From positions 62,001-126,000 of the forward strand of contig NZ_FCNZ02000005.1 in NCBI RefSeq assembly GCF_001544495.1: a DNA stretch of 64,000 bases. The letters run 5' to 3'. Position numbers and translations under genes: made by a program. The notes below the pieces were generated by a model. The model made no database searches, was not told the origin of the DNA, and saw nothing but the letters and a program-made list of their open reading frames with translations. The DNA is from Caballeronia telluris (GTDB taxonomy: Bacteria; Pseudomonadota; Gammaproteobacteria; Burkholderiales; Burkholderiaceae). Positions 34,950 through 44,600 of the stretch are shown here, one piece after another (positions within the stretch are counted from its first letter, which is position 1; each line of letters opens with the position of its first letter).

Positions 34950-37169
34950 CTAGCTGAACCGGAGTTCCGTGCCCGGGCCGGCGGTCCGCGTCGAGACATG
35001 GACGCGCTGAAGCAACGCTTGCAGGTCGTCGATGTTGAACGGCTTCGACAGGATGGTCACGTCTGCATGCTTGGCGCGCTCGAATTCCTCCGCGTAGCCG
35101 GTCATCAGGGCGATCGCCTGATGCGGCCACGCGCGCCGGACCTTCTCCGCGACGTCGATCCCGTTGTTCAGGCCGGGCATCTGGATGTCCGAGAGAATCA
35201 GGTCGAATCGCTCGCCGTCTTCGAGCAACTGAAGCGCGGCGTCGCCGGTCAGTTCGTGGCGCGCGCGCCAGCCGAACACTTCGAGCACGGCAGCGAGACC
35301 CGCCGCGACCTCGACGTTGTCTTCCACGAGCAGCACCGATCCCTGATTCGCGACCCCGGCCACGTTCTCGGGCTTCGATAGATCGGCGCCTTCCCGCCTC
35401 GCCTCGCCCGCCCAGCGCGGAAGAAAGAGACGGATCGTCGTGCCGCGGCCGACGACGCTGTCGACTCGCGCGGTGCCGCCCGCCTGCTCGCACATCGCGA
35501 ACACCTGCGCGAGCCCGAGGCCCGTGCCTGCGCTCGTCGCCTTCGTCGTGAAGAGCGGCTCGAATGCACGCTGCACGACCGCGGGCGGCATGCCGGTTCC
35601 GTTGTCCGTGCAGGCGATCACGACATATTCGCCCGGCTTCAGCCCAGCCGACGTCTGGAGCAACTGAACGTTCTCGCAGCGGATGACGAACTTGCCGCCT
35701 TCGGGCATCGCATCCTTCGCGTTGACCGCGACGTTGATCAGCGCGGACTCGAGTTCGGTCGCATCGACGTAGACGGGCCAGACGGTCTCGGGCGCCCGGA
35801 GCGTCAGCTCGACCTTCTCGCCAAGCGATGTCTCGATGAGCGACGCGGCGTCCTTGAGCCAGTCGCTCAGTTGCGTGGCGTCCTCGCGCAACGGCTGCTT
35901 GCGCGCGACGCTCAGCAGGCGGCGCGCGAGCACCTCGGCCCCGAGCGACGCGCGCTCGACGGCCGTCACTTCCTTCTCCAGCCCGTTGAAGCCCTTGCGC
36001 CGCGCGAGCTCCATGTTCGCCTTGACGACCATCAGCAGGTTGTTGAAGTCGTGCGCGACGTTCGCCACGAGATTGCCGAGGGCGCCCATTCGCCGCATCT
36101 GACGACTGGCCGCTTCCGCCGTCAGCCGCATGCCGACTTCGGTCCGCCATCGCTCCCACGCGGCCTGCTCCTCCTTGAGCCTGCGCAGCGAGAAGACGAC
36201 GAGCAGCCAGATGCCCGTGCAGGGAATCAGCGTCGCGAGCGCGATAAGGCCGTCGTGTTGCAGCCATCGGCTCGTCACCGCCGACACCGCGATCCCGGCC
36301 GTCACGTAGAGCGGATACGTGCCGACCTGCCGGTACGCCAGCAGCTTGTCGACGCCGTCGAGCGTCGACTCGATCCGGATGCGGTCGAATGCGCCTTTTC
36401 CTTCGATGGCCCGCGCCAAAGGCAGGTTGTGAGCCGGTGCGGGGTTCATCCGCGGCGGCGGCGACCGGGCGAGAATGGCTCCGTCGCGGCGAAAGAGGCC
36501 AAGCGTCAACGCGCTGTCCCGTGCGGCCAGTTCCTGATAGAAGGACAGAAAATAGTCCCGCCGCAGCGAAATGGTCACGACCCCAAGGAAGCGGCCATCG
36601 GCCGAGCGTCTGGCCGTGTTCGTCGTGAAGACGTCGGTGCCGCTGATCGCGTCGCGCAACGGCATCGACACTTCCGTTTCGGAATCGCGCTTCTGCACCG
36701 CCTCGAAGTCGACGCGGTCGCGCACATTCAGACGCGGGGCCGGATAGTAGTGACTGCTCACGAGCAGATCGCCGTTCTCGCCGAAGACGAAGATGCCCGC
36801 GATCTGCGGCAAACGCGCCGCCATCTCGCCCAGGATCTGATGAACCTCTTCCTGGCGCGCGAGCACTTGCCGGTCGTCATCGGAGCCCAGCAGTTGCTCG
36901 ATGCGCGACGACATCTCCCGGTTCAGGTCGAGCACCTTGACGGCATGTTCTTCCGCGACGCGCGCGAGGCGATCGATGACTTCCGACGAATCGGAGAGCC
37001 GGCTCTCGTAGCCGACATAGCCATAGCCGATGATGAAAAAGAGGGGCGTAACGATCGAGGCCAGCAGGACGACGATGAGGATGCGGCGCGTCGCGCCGAA
37101 GTCCCTCGGCGGAACGGGAATCTCCAACGCGGAACTGTCCAGCGCCGATACTTCGCGATGCTCGGTCAT
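34950..37169 (-). CDS. Hybrid sensor histidine kinase with C-terminal receiver
   Basis: A 739-residue membrane sensor. Residues 29-50 and about 305-328 are membrane helices that enclose a roughly 250-residue periplasmic double-Cache-like sensor ('GDLLVSSHYYPAPRLNVRDR', 'GRFLGVVTISLRRDYFL'). The kinase core has phospho-accepting His373 in 'NVAHDFNNLLM', the N box near N479/N483, 'TDNGTGMP' (521-528) and 'GTGLGLAQV'. The receiver has Glu616/Asp617 and phospho-acceptor Asp661 in 'LILSDIQMPG'. ATG at 37169 is preferred to GTG at 37172. No output regulator gene is adjacent, so it works on a distant partner. It is convergent with the Rieske gene, 46 bp apart. Confidence 0.93.
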   Translation of the reverse strand: MTEHREVSALDSSALEIPVPPRDFGATRRILIVVLLASIVTPLFFIIGYGYVGYESRLSDSSEVIDRLARVAEEHAVKVLDLNREMSSRIEQLLGSDDDRQVLARQEEVHQILGEMAARLPQIAGIFVFGENGDLLVSSHYYPAPRLNVRDRVDFEAVQKRDSETEVSMPLRDAISGTDVFTTNTARRSADGRFLGVVTISLRRDYFLSFYQELAARDSALTLGLFRRDGAILARSPPPRMNPAPAHNLPLARAIEGKGAFDRIRIESTLDGVDKLLAYRQVGTYPLYVTAGIAVSAVTSRWLQHDGLIALATLIPCTGIWLLVVFSLRRLKEEQAAWERWRTEVGMRLTAEAASRQMRRMGALGNLVANVAHDFNNLLMVVKANMELARRKGFNGLEKEVTAVERASLGAEVLARRLLSVARKQPLREDATQLSDWLKDAASLIETSLGEKVELTLRAPETVWPVYVDATELESALINVAVNAKDAMPEGGKFVIRCENVQLLQTSAGLKPGEYVVIACTDNGTGMPPAVVQRAFEPLFTTKATSAGTGLGLAQVFAMCEQAGGTARVDSVVGRGTTIRLFLPRWAGEARREGADLSKPENVAGVANQGSVLLVEDNVEVAAGLAAVLEVFGWRARHELTGDAALQLLEDGERFDLILSDIQMPGLNNGIDVAEKVRRAWPHQAIALMTGYAEEFERAKHADVTILSKPFNIDDLQALLQRVHVSTRTAGPGTELRFS

Positions 37170-37633
37170 CACGGGTCCCGCCGATCTTCAGAAGGCGAAG
37201 ATTATCCAGACGGATGCGCGGCGTCAAACTGGACCGGAGGGGATTTCATTGCAAAAAACGCCCGTCGATATGCTTCTTCGCAATGTTTCGTCAGTGCAGT
37301 GATGCATACGCGCTCGTCTGGCTGCGTCCATATCGGATCGCTTCTTATTACGGCCCCATTTCCCCGCGATGAAGGGTGGTTTCGTCGCATGGCGAGCCTT
37401 TTCGCACGACCGATCGGACTGTCCTTCGGCGCTTTAGATTGCCGGCTTCAGACGCGCATGGCGCAGCTGCCCGTGAACATAGCCCTGTTCGATGTCACGA
37501 ATGTGACGGCGCGACGACTTTGTGAGCCACTTGTGCTCAAGCTCTTTTTCACGCGAACGCCGCCATCGAGACACGTCTGCTTTAATGAAGCGATCCTTGC
37601 ATAGCCGGACTTAGTCAACACTCGCGCTCGCGC
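37170..37633. other. Non-coding stretch upstream of the histidine kinase
   Basis: About 460 bp without a convincing gene. Frames here are short and low in quality. The part from 37230 to 37580 is relatively AT-rich and includes a T-run at 37544-37549. It would contain the kinase promoter at its left end. I see no RNA gene. Confidence 0.5.
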
Positions 37634-38416
37634 TTACTCCTCCATCGCCTTTTCGAGCACCGCACGAAGTTTCGGCGTACAGGCGATCACGCGATTGCCT
37701 TTCGCGAGGCATTCCTCGGTCAGGAAGTCGTTGACCCATCCGCCCGCTTCCTCGACGATCAGAACCGCCGCCGCGGCATCCCAGGAATTGATGTGCAGCT
37801 CGCAGTACGCGTCCTGGCGTCCCATCGCGACATACGCGAGCCCCAGCGCGCCCGAGCCACGCCGCTTGATTCCCGCCCCGAGGTCGTTGACACGTTGCAT
37901 GAGCGCCGCATAGCGCTCGAACGCCACGCGCGACGACCAGCCCAGTTCGACGACCGACTGCCGGATGTCGTCGATCGGGCTCACCTTGATGGCCTGCCCG
38001 TTCAGCGTTGCGCCCTTCCCGCGCTGCGCGGCGAAGAGTTCGTCGAGCATCGGGTCGTACAGCACACCGATCTCGGCGCGGCCGTCCCGCACGAATGCAA
38101 TCGATACGCAAAAGTACGGCACGCCCCGCGCGAAGTCCGCAGTGCCGTCGATCGGGTCGACGATCCACACGTCGCGTCCGAACGAGCCGCCGCTTTCCTC
38201 GCCGAAGAAGGCGTCGTCGGGGAACGCTTCCGCGAGACGCCCGGCGATCAGCCGTTCGACTTCGCCATCCGTCTCGGTCAGGTAATCCTGCGGGCCCTTG
38301 AACTTGAGCGTCAACGCCTCGTCGCGTGTCAAAAAACGGTCGCGTGCGAGACACCCGGCTTCCCGCGCGATCGCGCAAGCGGCCAGAAATCGAAGATGCA
38401 TGGAAGCGTCGTTCAT
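37634..38416 (-). CDS. Inositol-monophosphatase-family protein
   Basis: A 260-residue Mg-dependent, lithium-sensitive-type phosphatase. The metal-binding motifs are 'FFGEESGG' (Glu73/Glu74), 'WIVDPIDGTADFARG' (Asp87, Asp90) and 'NSWDAAAAVLIVEEAGG'. Substrate could be inositol phosphate, histidinol phosphate, fructose-1,6-bisphosphate or 3'-phosphoadenylate; the residues visible do not decide. ATG at 38416 is fixed by GAGGGA on the reverse strand; the longer frame is an artefact. It lies about 95 bp downstream of a LysR gene in the same direction and might be co-transcribed with it. Nearby MocDE-like genes make an inositol-related role tempting but unproven. Confidence 0.9.
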   Translation of the reverse strand: MNDASMHLRFLAACAIAREAGCLARDRFLTRDEALTLKFKGPQDYLTETDGEVERLIAGRLAEAFPDDAFFGEESGGSFGRDVWIVDPIDGTADFARGVPYFCVSIAFVRDGRAEIGVLYDPMLDELFAAQRGKGATLNGQAIKVSPIDDIRQSVVELGWSSRVAFERYAALMQRVNDLGAGIKRRGSGALGLAYVAMGRQDAYCELHINSWDAAAAVLIVEEAGGWVNDFLTEECLAKGNRVIACTPKLRAVLEKAMEE

Positions 38417-38511
38417 GGAATCCCTCAGGCAGATGAAGGCTGCGAGGTCGATGCAGCAGTCGGCGGAATGTGGCACCGATCTTAGCATCGCACTGCTCGG
38501 CGACGACGCGT

Positions 38512-39438
38512 TCAACGACGTGCGCGCGGTCCTCTCGGCCGGGTTGTTCCGGCGAGCACTTCTTCATGTTCCCTGCGAAGCACATCGACGAACGCCATTG
38601 CCAGCCGCTCGCGCGGCCGGTGCGGCGGAAACAGCAAGTAGGTCGAGAACAGCACGTTCGGCAAAAACGGCCGGATCGCGATTTCCGGTCCCGCGAAGTC
38701 TCGCGCGACGACGGGGTGCGCAAGCGTCAGCCCCATGCCGCAACGCACCATCTCGCAGCAGATGGCCGCGTACTGCGCCTCGATGGCGAGCACGCGCTGC
38801 ACGCCTGCCCGCTCGAACACTTCGTCCATCTGCGCGCGCGTGCCGTCGCCGTGACACAACGAGATGAACGGCTCGCCCGCGAAGTCGGCGGGCTTGAGCG
38901 TCGTCTTCTTCGCGAGCCGGTGACCGGCCGGCATCACCGCGACCGCAGGGACCTTCGAGAGCAGTTCCACTTCGCAATTGGACGCCTCGCTGATGTACAC
39001 CGCGACGCCCAGGTCGCAGAACTGGGAAGCCGTCCAGTGATTCACGGTGCCCGACGTGTTCACGTGCAGCGACACCGTCACCTCCGGATAGAGCGCCTGA
39101 AAGCGGTTGATCGCATGCGGGACGAGCGTCATGCCCGCCGAGGGCATCGCCGCGATGCGCAGCCGCCCGCTGCCCAGATTGCGGATCTGCGCGGCCGCGT
39201 TGGCGAGCCCTTGCAGGCCCACGTACGCCCGCTCGACTTCGCGGAAGAACGCGTTGCCCTCGCTTGTCGGGATGAGCCGCACGCCGCTGCGCTGAAAGAG
39301 CCGCAAGCCCGTTTCGCGTTCGAGCTGCGAAATGAGCCGGCTCACGTTCGGCTGCGACGTGAAGAGTTCCTTCGCGGCCGCGGTCATCGAACCGGCCACC
39401 ATGACGGCGCGAAACGCCTCGATATGCTTCAGGTTCAT
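38512..39438 (-). CDS. LysR-family regulator of the adjacent transport/dehydrogenase operon
   Basis: A 308-residue LysR regulator resembling the opine-responsive NocR/OccR group: short N-terminus 'MNLKHIEAFRAVMVAGSMTA', helix-turn-helix 'AAKELFTSQPNVSRLISQLE' and effector part 'HVNTSGTVNHWTASQFCDLG'. ATG at 39438 is chosen; the frame extends to a TTG at 39447. It is divergent from the binding-protein gene at 39579 with 140 bp between them, which contain the inverted repeat ACCCATATC...GATATGGGT. It probably activates the nine-gene operon when the transported compound is present (inference). Confidence 0.92.
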   Translation of the reverse strand: MNLKHIEAFRAVMVAGSMTAAAKELFTSQPNVSRLISQLERETGLRLFQRSGVRLIPTSEGNAFFREVERAYVGLQGLANAAAQIRNLGSGRLRIAAMPSAGMTLVPHAINRFQALYPEVTVSLHVNTSGTVNHWTASQFCDLGVAVYISEASNCEVELLSKVPAVAVMPAGHRLAKKTTLKPADFAGEPFISLCHGDGTRAQMDEVFERAGVQRVLAIEAQYAAICCEMVRCGMGLTLAHPVVARDFAGPEIAIRPFLPNVLFSTYLLFPPHRPRERLAMAFVDVLRREHEEVLAGTTRPRGPRARR

Positions 39439-39446
39439 CGCATCCA

Positions 39447-39500
39447 ACCCATATCAACCAAGTATGGATAGTTATTTTATTCGTATTGGACGATATGGGT
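39447..39500. promoter_or_regulatory. Inverted repeat between divergent LysR and ABC operon
   Basis: Perfect 9-bp arms ACCCATATC (39447-39455) and GATATGGGT (39492-39500) flank an AT-rich core that contains a third, related element TATGGATA (39463-39470). The position, spacing and AT-richness suit a LysR activation region overlapping the promoters. Confidence 0.5.
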
Positions 39501-39578
39501 CGATCGCGCCAATATTATCCTGACGGACGGTAATCCCACGCCACGTTCGCGAACCCCACATCGAATGGAGAAGTGTTC

Positions 39579-40643
39579 ATGAATAAAGTGCAGCACAGCC
39601 GCCGCGCTTCTGCGCGAACGTTCGCCGTCGCGCTCGGCCTAACCGGCGCGCTCGTCGGGCCCGCTCTCGCCCACGCCGAAACCACGCTCTATGTCGCCAA
39701 CGTGGGCGGCTCCAACGAACAGCTCTACCGTCAGAAAGTCATCCCGCCGTTCGAAAAAGCGCACGACGTCAAGATCGTCTATGTCGCCGGTAACTCCAGC
39801 GACACGCTCGCCAAGCTCCAGGCGCAGAAAGGCCATCAGCAGATCAACGTCGCCGTGATGGACGACGGCCCCATGTATCAGGCGATGCAGCTCGGCTTGT
39901 GCGCGAAGGTCGAAGAAGCGCCGGTCATGAAAGACCTGTATCCGCTCGCGCGGCTCGGCGCGACGTCGGTCGGCGTGGGGATGGTGGCAACCGGCATCGG
40001 CTACAACGAGGAAGCGTTCAAGAAGCTCGGCCTGCCCGCGCCGGATTCGTGGCAAGTGCTCACCGACAAGCGCCTGAAGGGCAAGCTCGGGGTGCCGCCG
40101 ATCACGAATACCTATGGCCTGCACACGCTCGTGATGCTGGCGCGCATGAACGGCGGCGGCGAAAAGAACATCGACCCCGGCTTCGCGGCGATGACCAAGG
40201 ACGTCGCGCCCGACGTGCTCTCGTGGGCGCCGACGCCCGGCGAAATGGACGGCCTGATGCAAAGCGGCGACGTGATCCTCGCGCCTTACGGCAGCGGCCG
40301 CGCGGTCGCGTTGCAGAACACCGGCTTCCCGCTCAAGTTCGTCTATCCGAAGGAAGGCGGCGTCGCGCTGCAGGTCGCCGCATGCGCCGTCGCGGAAAAC
40401 GCGCAGCCGCAGTTGTCGCAGCAGTTCGTCCAGTATCTGCTGAGCCCGGAAGTGCAGGCGATGCAGGCACAGGCGATCGGCCTCGGCCCGGTCAACAAGA
40501 CGGTCAAGCTCGCGCCGGACATCGCCGCGCGCGTGCCGTACGGTCCGGAACAGATCGGCAAGCTGACGGCGATGGACTGGACGACCGTCAACCAGCATCG
40601 CACGGAGTGGACGGAGCGCTGGAACCGTTCCGTCGAACGATAA
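39579..40643 (+). CDS. ABC transporter substrate-binding protein (spermidine/putrescine type)
   Basis: A 354-residue periplasmic binding protein of the PotD-like class with Sec signal ending 'GPALAHAE'. Family-type segments include 'TTLYVANVGGSNEQLYRQKV', 'VGMVATGIGYNEEAFKKLGL' and 'VYPKEGGVALQVAACAVAEN'. ATG at 39579 has GGAG at 39567-39570. It heads an operon with the ATPase and two permeases directly behind it, then the flavin dehydrogenase genes. The ligand is therefore expected to be the dehydrogenase substrate, such as an opine, a polyamine-like compound or a modified amino acid. Confidence 0.92.
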   Translation: MNKVQHSRRASARTFAVALGLTGALVGPALAHAETTLYVANVGGSNEQLYRQKVIPPFEKAHDVKIVYVAGNSSDTLAKLQAQKGHQQINVAVMDDGPMYQAMQLGLCAKVEEAPVMKDLYPLARLGATSVGVGMVATGIGYNEEAFKKLGLPAPDSWQVLTDKRLKGKLGVPPITNTYGLHTLVMLARMNGGGEKNIDPGFAAMTKDVAPDVLSWAPTPGEMDGLMQSGDVILAPYGSGRAVALQNTGFPLKFVYPKEGGVALQVAACAVAENAQPQLSQQFVQYLLSPEVQAMQAQAIGLGPVNKTVKLAPDIAARVPYGPEQIGKLTAMDWTTVNQHRTEWTERWNRSVER

Positions 40644-40710
40644 GCGACACGGCGGACGGCGCGCTGCTCGCCGCTCCGCCGGATTCCACGCCCCTACGGA
40701 CCCGACGCCC

Positions 40711-41781
40711 ATGACCTTCCTCACCCTCAAAGGCATTTCGAAGCGCTACGGCGATTACACCGCCATCGAGCACATCGACCTCTCGGTCGAGCGCGGTGAA
40801 TTCTTGTCGCTGCTCGGACCTTCCGGCTGCGGCAAGACCACGACCCTGCAGATGATCGCCGGCTTCGTCGCGCCGAGCACGGGCAGCGTGATGCTCGACG
40901 GTCGCGACATCACGAACGAGCGCCCCGAAAAGCGCGGCATGGGCGTCGTGTTTCAGAGCTACGCGCTCTTTCCGCACATGACGGTGGCGGGCAATGTCGG
41001 CTTCGGCCTCGAGATGCGCAAGGTGAAGCGCGCCGAGCGTGCGGAGCGCGTCGCCGAAGCGCTCGATCTCGTGCGCCTGAAGGGGCTCGATGCGCGCTAT
41101 CCGAAAGAGCTGTCGGGCGGCCAGCGTCAGCGCGTCGCGATTGCCCGCGCGATCGCCATGCGCCCCGAACTGCTGCTGCTCGACGAACCCATGTCGAACC
41201 TCGATGCCAAGCTGCGCGAGGAGATGCACATCGAACTGCGCGCGATCCAGCGGCGGCTCGGCATCACGACGATCCTCGTCACGCACGACCAGGTCGAGGC
41301 GATGACGATGAGCGACCGCATCGCCGTGATGTATCGCGGCCGGATCGCGCAGCTTTCCACGCCGTTCGAAGCCTACGAGCATCCGGAGACGCCGTTCGCG
41401 TCGAGCTTCCTCGGCAAGACCAATACGTTGTCGGGCGAAGTGATGCGGCGCAATCCGCGCTGCGCCGAAGTCGACGTCGCCGGGACCACGCTGAAGGTGC
41501 CGCACGAAGGGCGCGTGGTCGATGGCGCGGTGCATGTCTACATCCGTCCGGAGAAAGTGCGGCTTGCCAATGGCGACGCGCGCGTGCGCGGACGCATCGC
41601 GACGCGCGTGTTCGTCGGCAACCAGTGGCTGCTCGAAATCGAAACGGACCTGGGCACGCTGCGCGTCGCGCAGCCGAATCTGGGTGCGCCGCCGCCTTCG
41701 GAAGGCGACGAAGTGGGCGTCTTCTGGACCGACGACGACCTGCGCATGCTCGAACGGGAGAACGTCCATGGCAACGCTTGA
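40711..41781 (+). CDS. ABC transporter ATP-binding protein (PotA type)
   Basis: A 356-residue ATPase with Walker A 'LGPSGCGKTT' (35-44), Q-loop in 'VVFQSYALFPHMTV', signature 'LSGGQRQRVAIARA' (134-147) and Walker B 'LLLLDEPMSNLDAKLR' (154-169), followed by a C-terminal TOBE-type regulatory domain from about residue 240. It energises import of the compound bound by the product of the preceding gene. Its stop overlaps the start of the first permease gene by 14 bp, so translation is coupled. Confidence 0.96.
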   Translation: MTFLTLKGISKRYGDYTAIEHIDLSVERGEFLSLLGPSGCGKTTTLQMIAGFVAPSTGSVMLDGRDITNERPEKRGMGVVFQSYALFPHMTVAGNVGFGLEMRKVKRAERAERVAEALDLVRLKGLDARYPKELSGGQRQRVAIARAIAMRPELLLLDEPMSNLDAKLREEMHIELRAIQRRLGITTILVTHDQVEAMTMSDRIAVMYRGRIAQLSTPFEAYEHPETPFASSFLGKTNTLSGEVMRRNPRCAEVDVAGTTLKVPHEGRVVDGAVHVYIRPEKVRLANGDARVRGRIATRVFVGNQWLLEIETDLGTLRVAQPNLGAPPPSEGDEVGVFWTDDDLRMLERENVHGNA

Positions 41782-42640
41782 CGACACCCGCGCGGGCGCC
41801 GCGCCCTGGCTGCTCTCCGCGCCCGCGCTGCTCTTGTTCGGCACGCTGCTGCTGGTTCCGCTCGTGCTGACGCTGATGCTGTCGTTTCGCGTCTTCAGCG
41901 ACGTGGGCGGCGTGCAGGTCGCGTACACGCTGAAGAACTACGCGCAGGTCGTCACCGATCCCTACTACGGGACGATCTTCCTGCGCACGGCCACGCTCGC
42001 CGTCTCGGTGACGCTGCTCTCGATTCTCCTCGGCGTGCCGGAGACGATCGTGCTCGCGCGCATGAAGCGGCCCTGGCAGTCGCTGTGCCTGCTCGTCGTG
42101 CTCGGGCCGCTCCTGATCTCGGTCGTGGTGCGCACGCTCGGCTGGCAGATCCTGCTCGGCAACAACGGCGTGCTCAATAACGTTTTGCAAGCGCTGCACA
42201 TCACGTCCGAACCGATCCGCCTCGTCTTCACGATGACGGGCATGGTCATCGCGCTCACGCACGTGCTCGTGCCGTTCATGGTGATGTCCGTGTGGGCGAC
42301 GCTGCAAAAGCTCGATCCGCAAGTGGAATGGGCGGGCCTCTCACTCGGCGGGTCGTCGTTCACGGTGTTCCGGCGCGTCGTGCTGCCGCAGATCATGCCG
42401 GGCGTGTTGTCAGGTTCGATCATCGTGTTCGCGCTGTCGGCTTCCGCGTTCGCGACGCCCGCGCTGATCGGCGGGCGGCGTCTGAAAGTGGTCGCCACCG
42501 CCGCGTACGACGAGTTCCTCGGCACGCTGAACTGGCCGCTCGGCGCGAGCATCGCGGTGCTGCTGCTGATCGCGAACGTCGCGATCGTGACGGGTTGCAG
42601 CAAGCTCGCCGAGCGTCGTTTCAAGCATATTTTCGACTGA
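41768..42640 (+). CDS. ABC transporter permease (PotB type)
   Basis: A 290-residue inner-membrane permease with six predicted helices, starting 'PWLLSAPALLLFGTLLLVPL', and the cytoplasmic EAA loop ('EWAGLSLGGSSFTVFRRVVL', about residues 190-209) that contacts the ATPase. ATG at 41768 lies inside the end of the ATPase gene and has GGGAG at 41757-41761. It forms the transmembrane channel with the next gene product. Confidence 0.95.
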   Translation: MATLDDTRAGAAPWLLSAPALLLFGTLLLVPLVLTLMLSFRVFSDVGGVQVAYTLKNYAQVVTDPYYGTIFLRTATLAVSVTLLSILLGVPETIVLARMKRPWQSLCLLVVLGPLLISVVVRTLGWQILLGNNGVLNNVLQALHITSEPIRLVFTMTGMVIALTHVLVPFMVMSVWATLQKLDPQVEWAGLSLGGSSFTVFRRVVLPQIMPGVLSGSIIVFALSASAFATPALIGGRRLKVVATAAYDEFLGTLNWPLGASIAVLLLIANVAIVTGCSKLAERRFKHIFD

Positions 42641-42656
42641 CGGAGCCGAGGCGCAC

Positions 42657-43454
42657 ATGAAGCAAAACGGATTCTGGGGCCTGCTCTTCAACGCGTTCTT
42701 TCTGGCGTTCATCATGGCGCCGCTCGTCGTCGTGATGCTGGTCGCGTTCACGGACAAGGGCTTCATCTCGATGCCGTTCGACGGCGCATCGCTGCGCTGG
42801 TTCAGGGCGATCGTCGAGAACGGCGACATCGTCGCCGCGTTCTGGCTGTCGGTGCGGCTCGCGTTCGCGGCCGCGACGATCGGCGTCGTGCTCGCCGTGC
42901 CCGCGGCGCTCGCGATCGCGCGCTATCGCTTTCCGGGCCGCGCCGCGCTGGTGAGCTTCTTCCTCTCGCCGATGATGATTCCCGCCGTCGTGCTCGGCAT
43001 CGCGTTCCTGCGCTTCCTGTCGCTCCTGCATCTGAGCGGCTCGTTCTGGGCGCTCACCGCGACGCACGTGATCGTCGTGCTGCCGTATGCGCTGCGGCTC
43101 GCGCTGTCGTCGGCGGTCGGGCTGGATCGCGATGCGGAGCGCGCCGCGCTCTCGTGCGGGGCGAGCCGTTTCACCGCGTTTCGCCGCGTGGTGCTGCCGA
43201 TGATCCGCACGGGCGTCGCGGGCGGCTGGGTGCTCTCGTTCATCCAGAGCTTCGACGAACTGACGATGACCATCTTCGTCGCGACGCCCGGCACGACCAC
43301 GCTGCCCGTCGCCATGTACAACCAGATCGCGCAGACGATCGATCCGCTCGTCGCTTCGGTGTCGGCGGTGATGATCGTGGGCACGGTCGTGCTGATGGTG
43401 CTGCTCGACCGGATGGTCGGACTCGACCGCATTCTTATCGGAGAAGCTCGATGA
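42657..43454 (+). CDS. ABC transporter permease (PotC type)
   Basis: A 265-residue inner-membrane permease, the second channel subunit, with the EAA loop visible as 'ERAALSCGASRFTAFRRVVL' and helices such as 'FNAFFLAFIMAPLVVVMLVA'. It starts 16 bp after its partner and its stop overlaps the start of the first flavoprotein gene (ATGA), tying transport and oxidation genes into one translation-coupled operon. Confidence 0.95.
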   Translation: MKQNGFWGLLFNAFFLAFIMAPLVVVMLVAFTDKGFISMPFDGASLRWFRAIVENGDIVAAFWLSVRLAFAAATIGVVLAVPAALAIARYRFPGRAALVSFFLSPMMIPAVVLGIAFLRFLSLLHLSGSFWALTATHVIVVLPYALRLALSSAVGLDRDAERAALSCGASRFTAFRRVVLPMIRTGVAGGWVLSFIQSFDELTMTIFVATPGTTTLPVAMYNQIAQTIDPLVASVSAVMIVGTVVLMVLLDRMVGLDRILIGEAR

Positions 43455-44593
43455 AAGGCAATACATCCGCAAGCCCGGACGTGCTCGTGCTCGGCGGCGG
43501 ACTGGTCGGATCGGCGGTGGCGTATGGCCTCGCGCGCGAAGGCGCGAAGGTGACGGTGATCGACCAGGACGACGGCGGCTTTCGTGCGTCGCGCGGCAAC
43601 TTCGGGCTCGTGTGGATCCAGGGCAAGGGCTACGGACTCACGCCGTATGCGCGCTGGTCGCGCAGCTCGGCGATGCGCTGGTCCGCGCTCGCGGCATCGC
43701 TGCTCGAAGAAAGCGGCGTCGATGTGGCGCTGCGTCAGCCGGGCGGCTTTCACCTCTGCTTCTCCGACGATGAACTCGCCGAGCGCGAGAAGCGCCTGTC
43801 CACGCTGCAAACCGAACTGAACGGCGACTATCCGTATCGGCTGCTCGATGCGCATGAACTGCGCGAGTTGCTGCCGGCCATCGGGCCGGAGGTCGTCGGC
43901 GCGAGCTATACGCCCATGGACGGCCACGTCAATCCGCTCAGGCTGCTGCGCGCGCTGCATGCGGGCATGCAGCATCGCGGCGTGCAACTGGTGAACGGCG
44001 ACGGCGCCGAGCGCATCGTGCCGGAACCAGGCGGCTTCGTCGTCCACGGCACACGCGGCGTGTGGCGCGCGCCGCGCGTCGTGCTGTGCGCGGGCCTCGG
44101 CAACCGCGCGCTCGCGCCGCACGTGGGACTGCACGCGCCCGTCGCACCGAATCGCGGACAGGTGCTCGTGAGCGAACGCGTCGCGCCGTTCCTGCATCAT
44201 CCGACCATGAACGTGCGCCAGACCGACGAAGGCACCGTGCAGTTCGGCGATTCGATGGAGGAAGTCGGCTACAACGACTTCACCACGACCAACGTGCTCT
44301 CGAACATCGCTCAACGCGGCGTGCGCGCGTTTCCGCTCCTGAAGCACGTGCGGCTCGTGCGCACGTGGGCGGCGCTGCGCGTCTACAGCCCGGACGGCTT
44401 CCCTATCTACGACGAATCGGCGCGGTATCCGGGCGCGTTCGTCGTGACCTGCCACAGCGGCGTCACGCTCGCCGCGGCGCACGCGATGCGCATCGCGCCG
44501 TGGATCGCGGGCGGCGCGATGCCCGACGAAATCCCCGCCTTCACCGGCAGCCGCTTCGCCGGTGCCCGCGCCGAACCGATACCCGCACACTGA
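43451..44593 (+). CDS. FAD-dependent oxidoreductase, D-amino-acid-oxidase fold (first copy)
   Basis: A 380-residue flavoprotein of the DAO family, which oxidises a C-N bond of amino acids or secondary amines. The Rossmann FAD motif is 'VLVLGGGLVGSAVAYGLARE' near the N-terminus; other family elements include 'SRGNFGLVWIQGKGYGL' and the C-terminal 'VTCHSGVTLAAAHAMRIAPW'. ATG at 43451 overlaps the permease stop. Together with the following [2Fe-2S] protein and the alpha-subunit-like flavoprotein it forms the set known from opine oxidases (OoxB type) and D-hydroxyproline dehydrogenases. It is clearly distinct from the second DAO-like protein at 46.3 kb. Confidence 0.9.
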   Translation: MKGNTSASPDVLVLGGGLVGSAVAYGLAREGAKVTVIDQDDGGFRASRGNFGLVWIQGKGYGLTPYARWSRSSAMRWSALAASLLEESGVDVALRQPGGFHLCFSDDELAEREKRLSTLQTELNGDYPYRLLDAHELRELLPAIGPEVVGASYTPMDGHVNPLRLLRALHAGMQHRGVQLVNGDGAERIVPEPGGFVVHGTRGVWRAPRVVLCAGLGNRALAPHVGLHAPVAPNRGQVLVSERVAPFLHHPTMNVRQTDEGTVQFGDSMEEVGYNDFTTTNVLSNIAQRGVRAFPLLKHVRLVRTWAALRVYSPDGFPIYDESARYPGAFVVTCHSGVTLAAAHAMRIAPWIAGGAMPDEIPAFTGSRFAGARAEPIPAH

Positions 44594-44600
44594 ACCCATC

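Noticed and set aside
37170..37633. Possible small genes or RNA in the gap before the histidine kinase
   Set aside because: Frames are short and not protein-like, and no stable structured RNA or promoter-terminator pair could be seen by eye.
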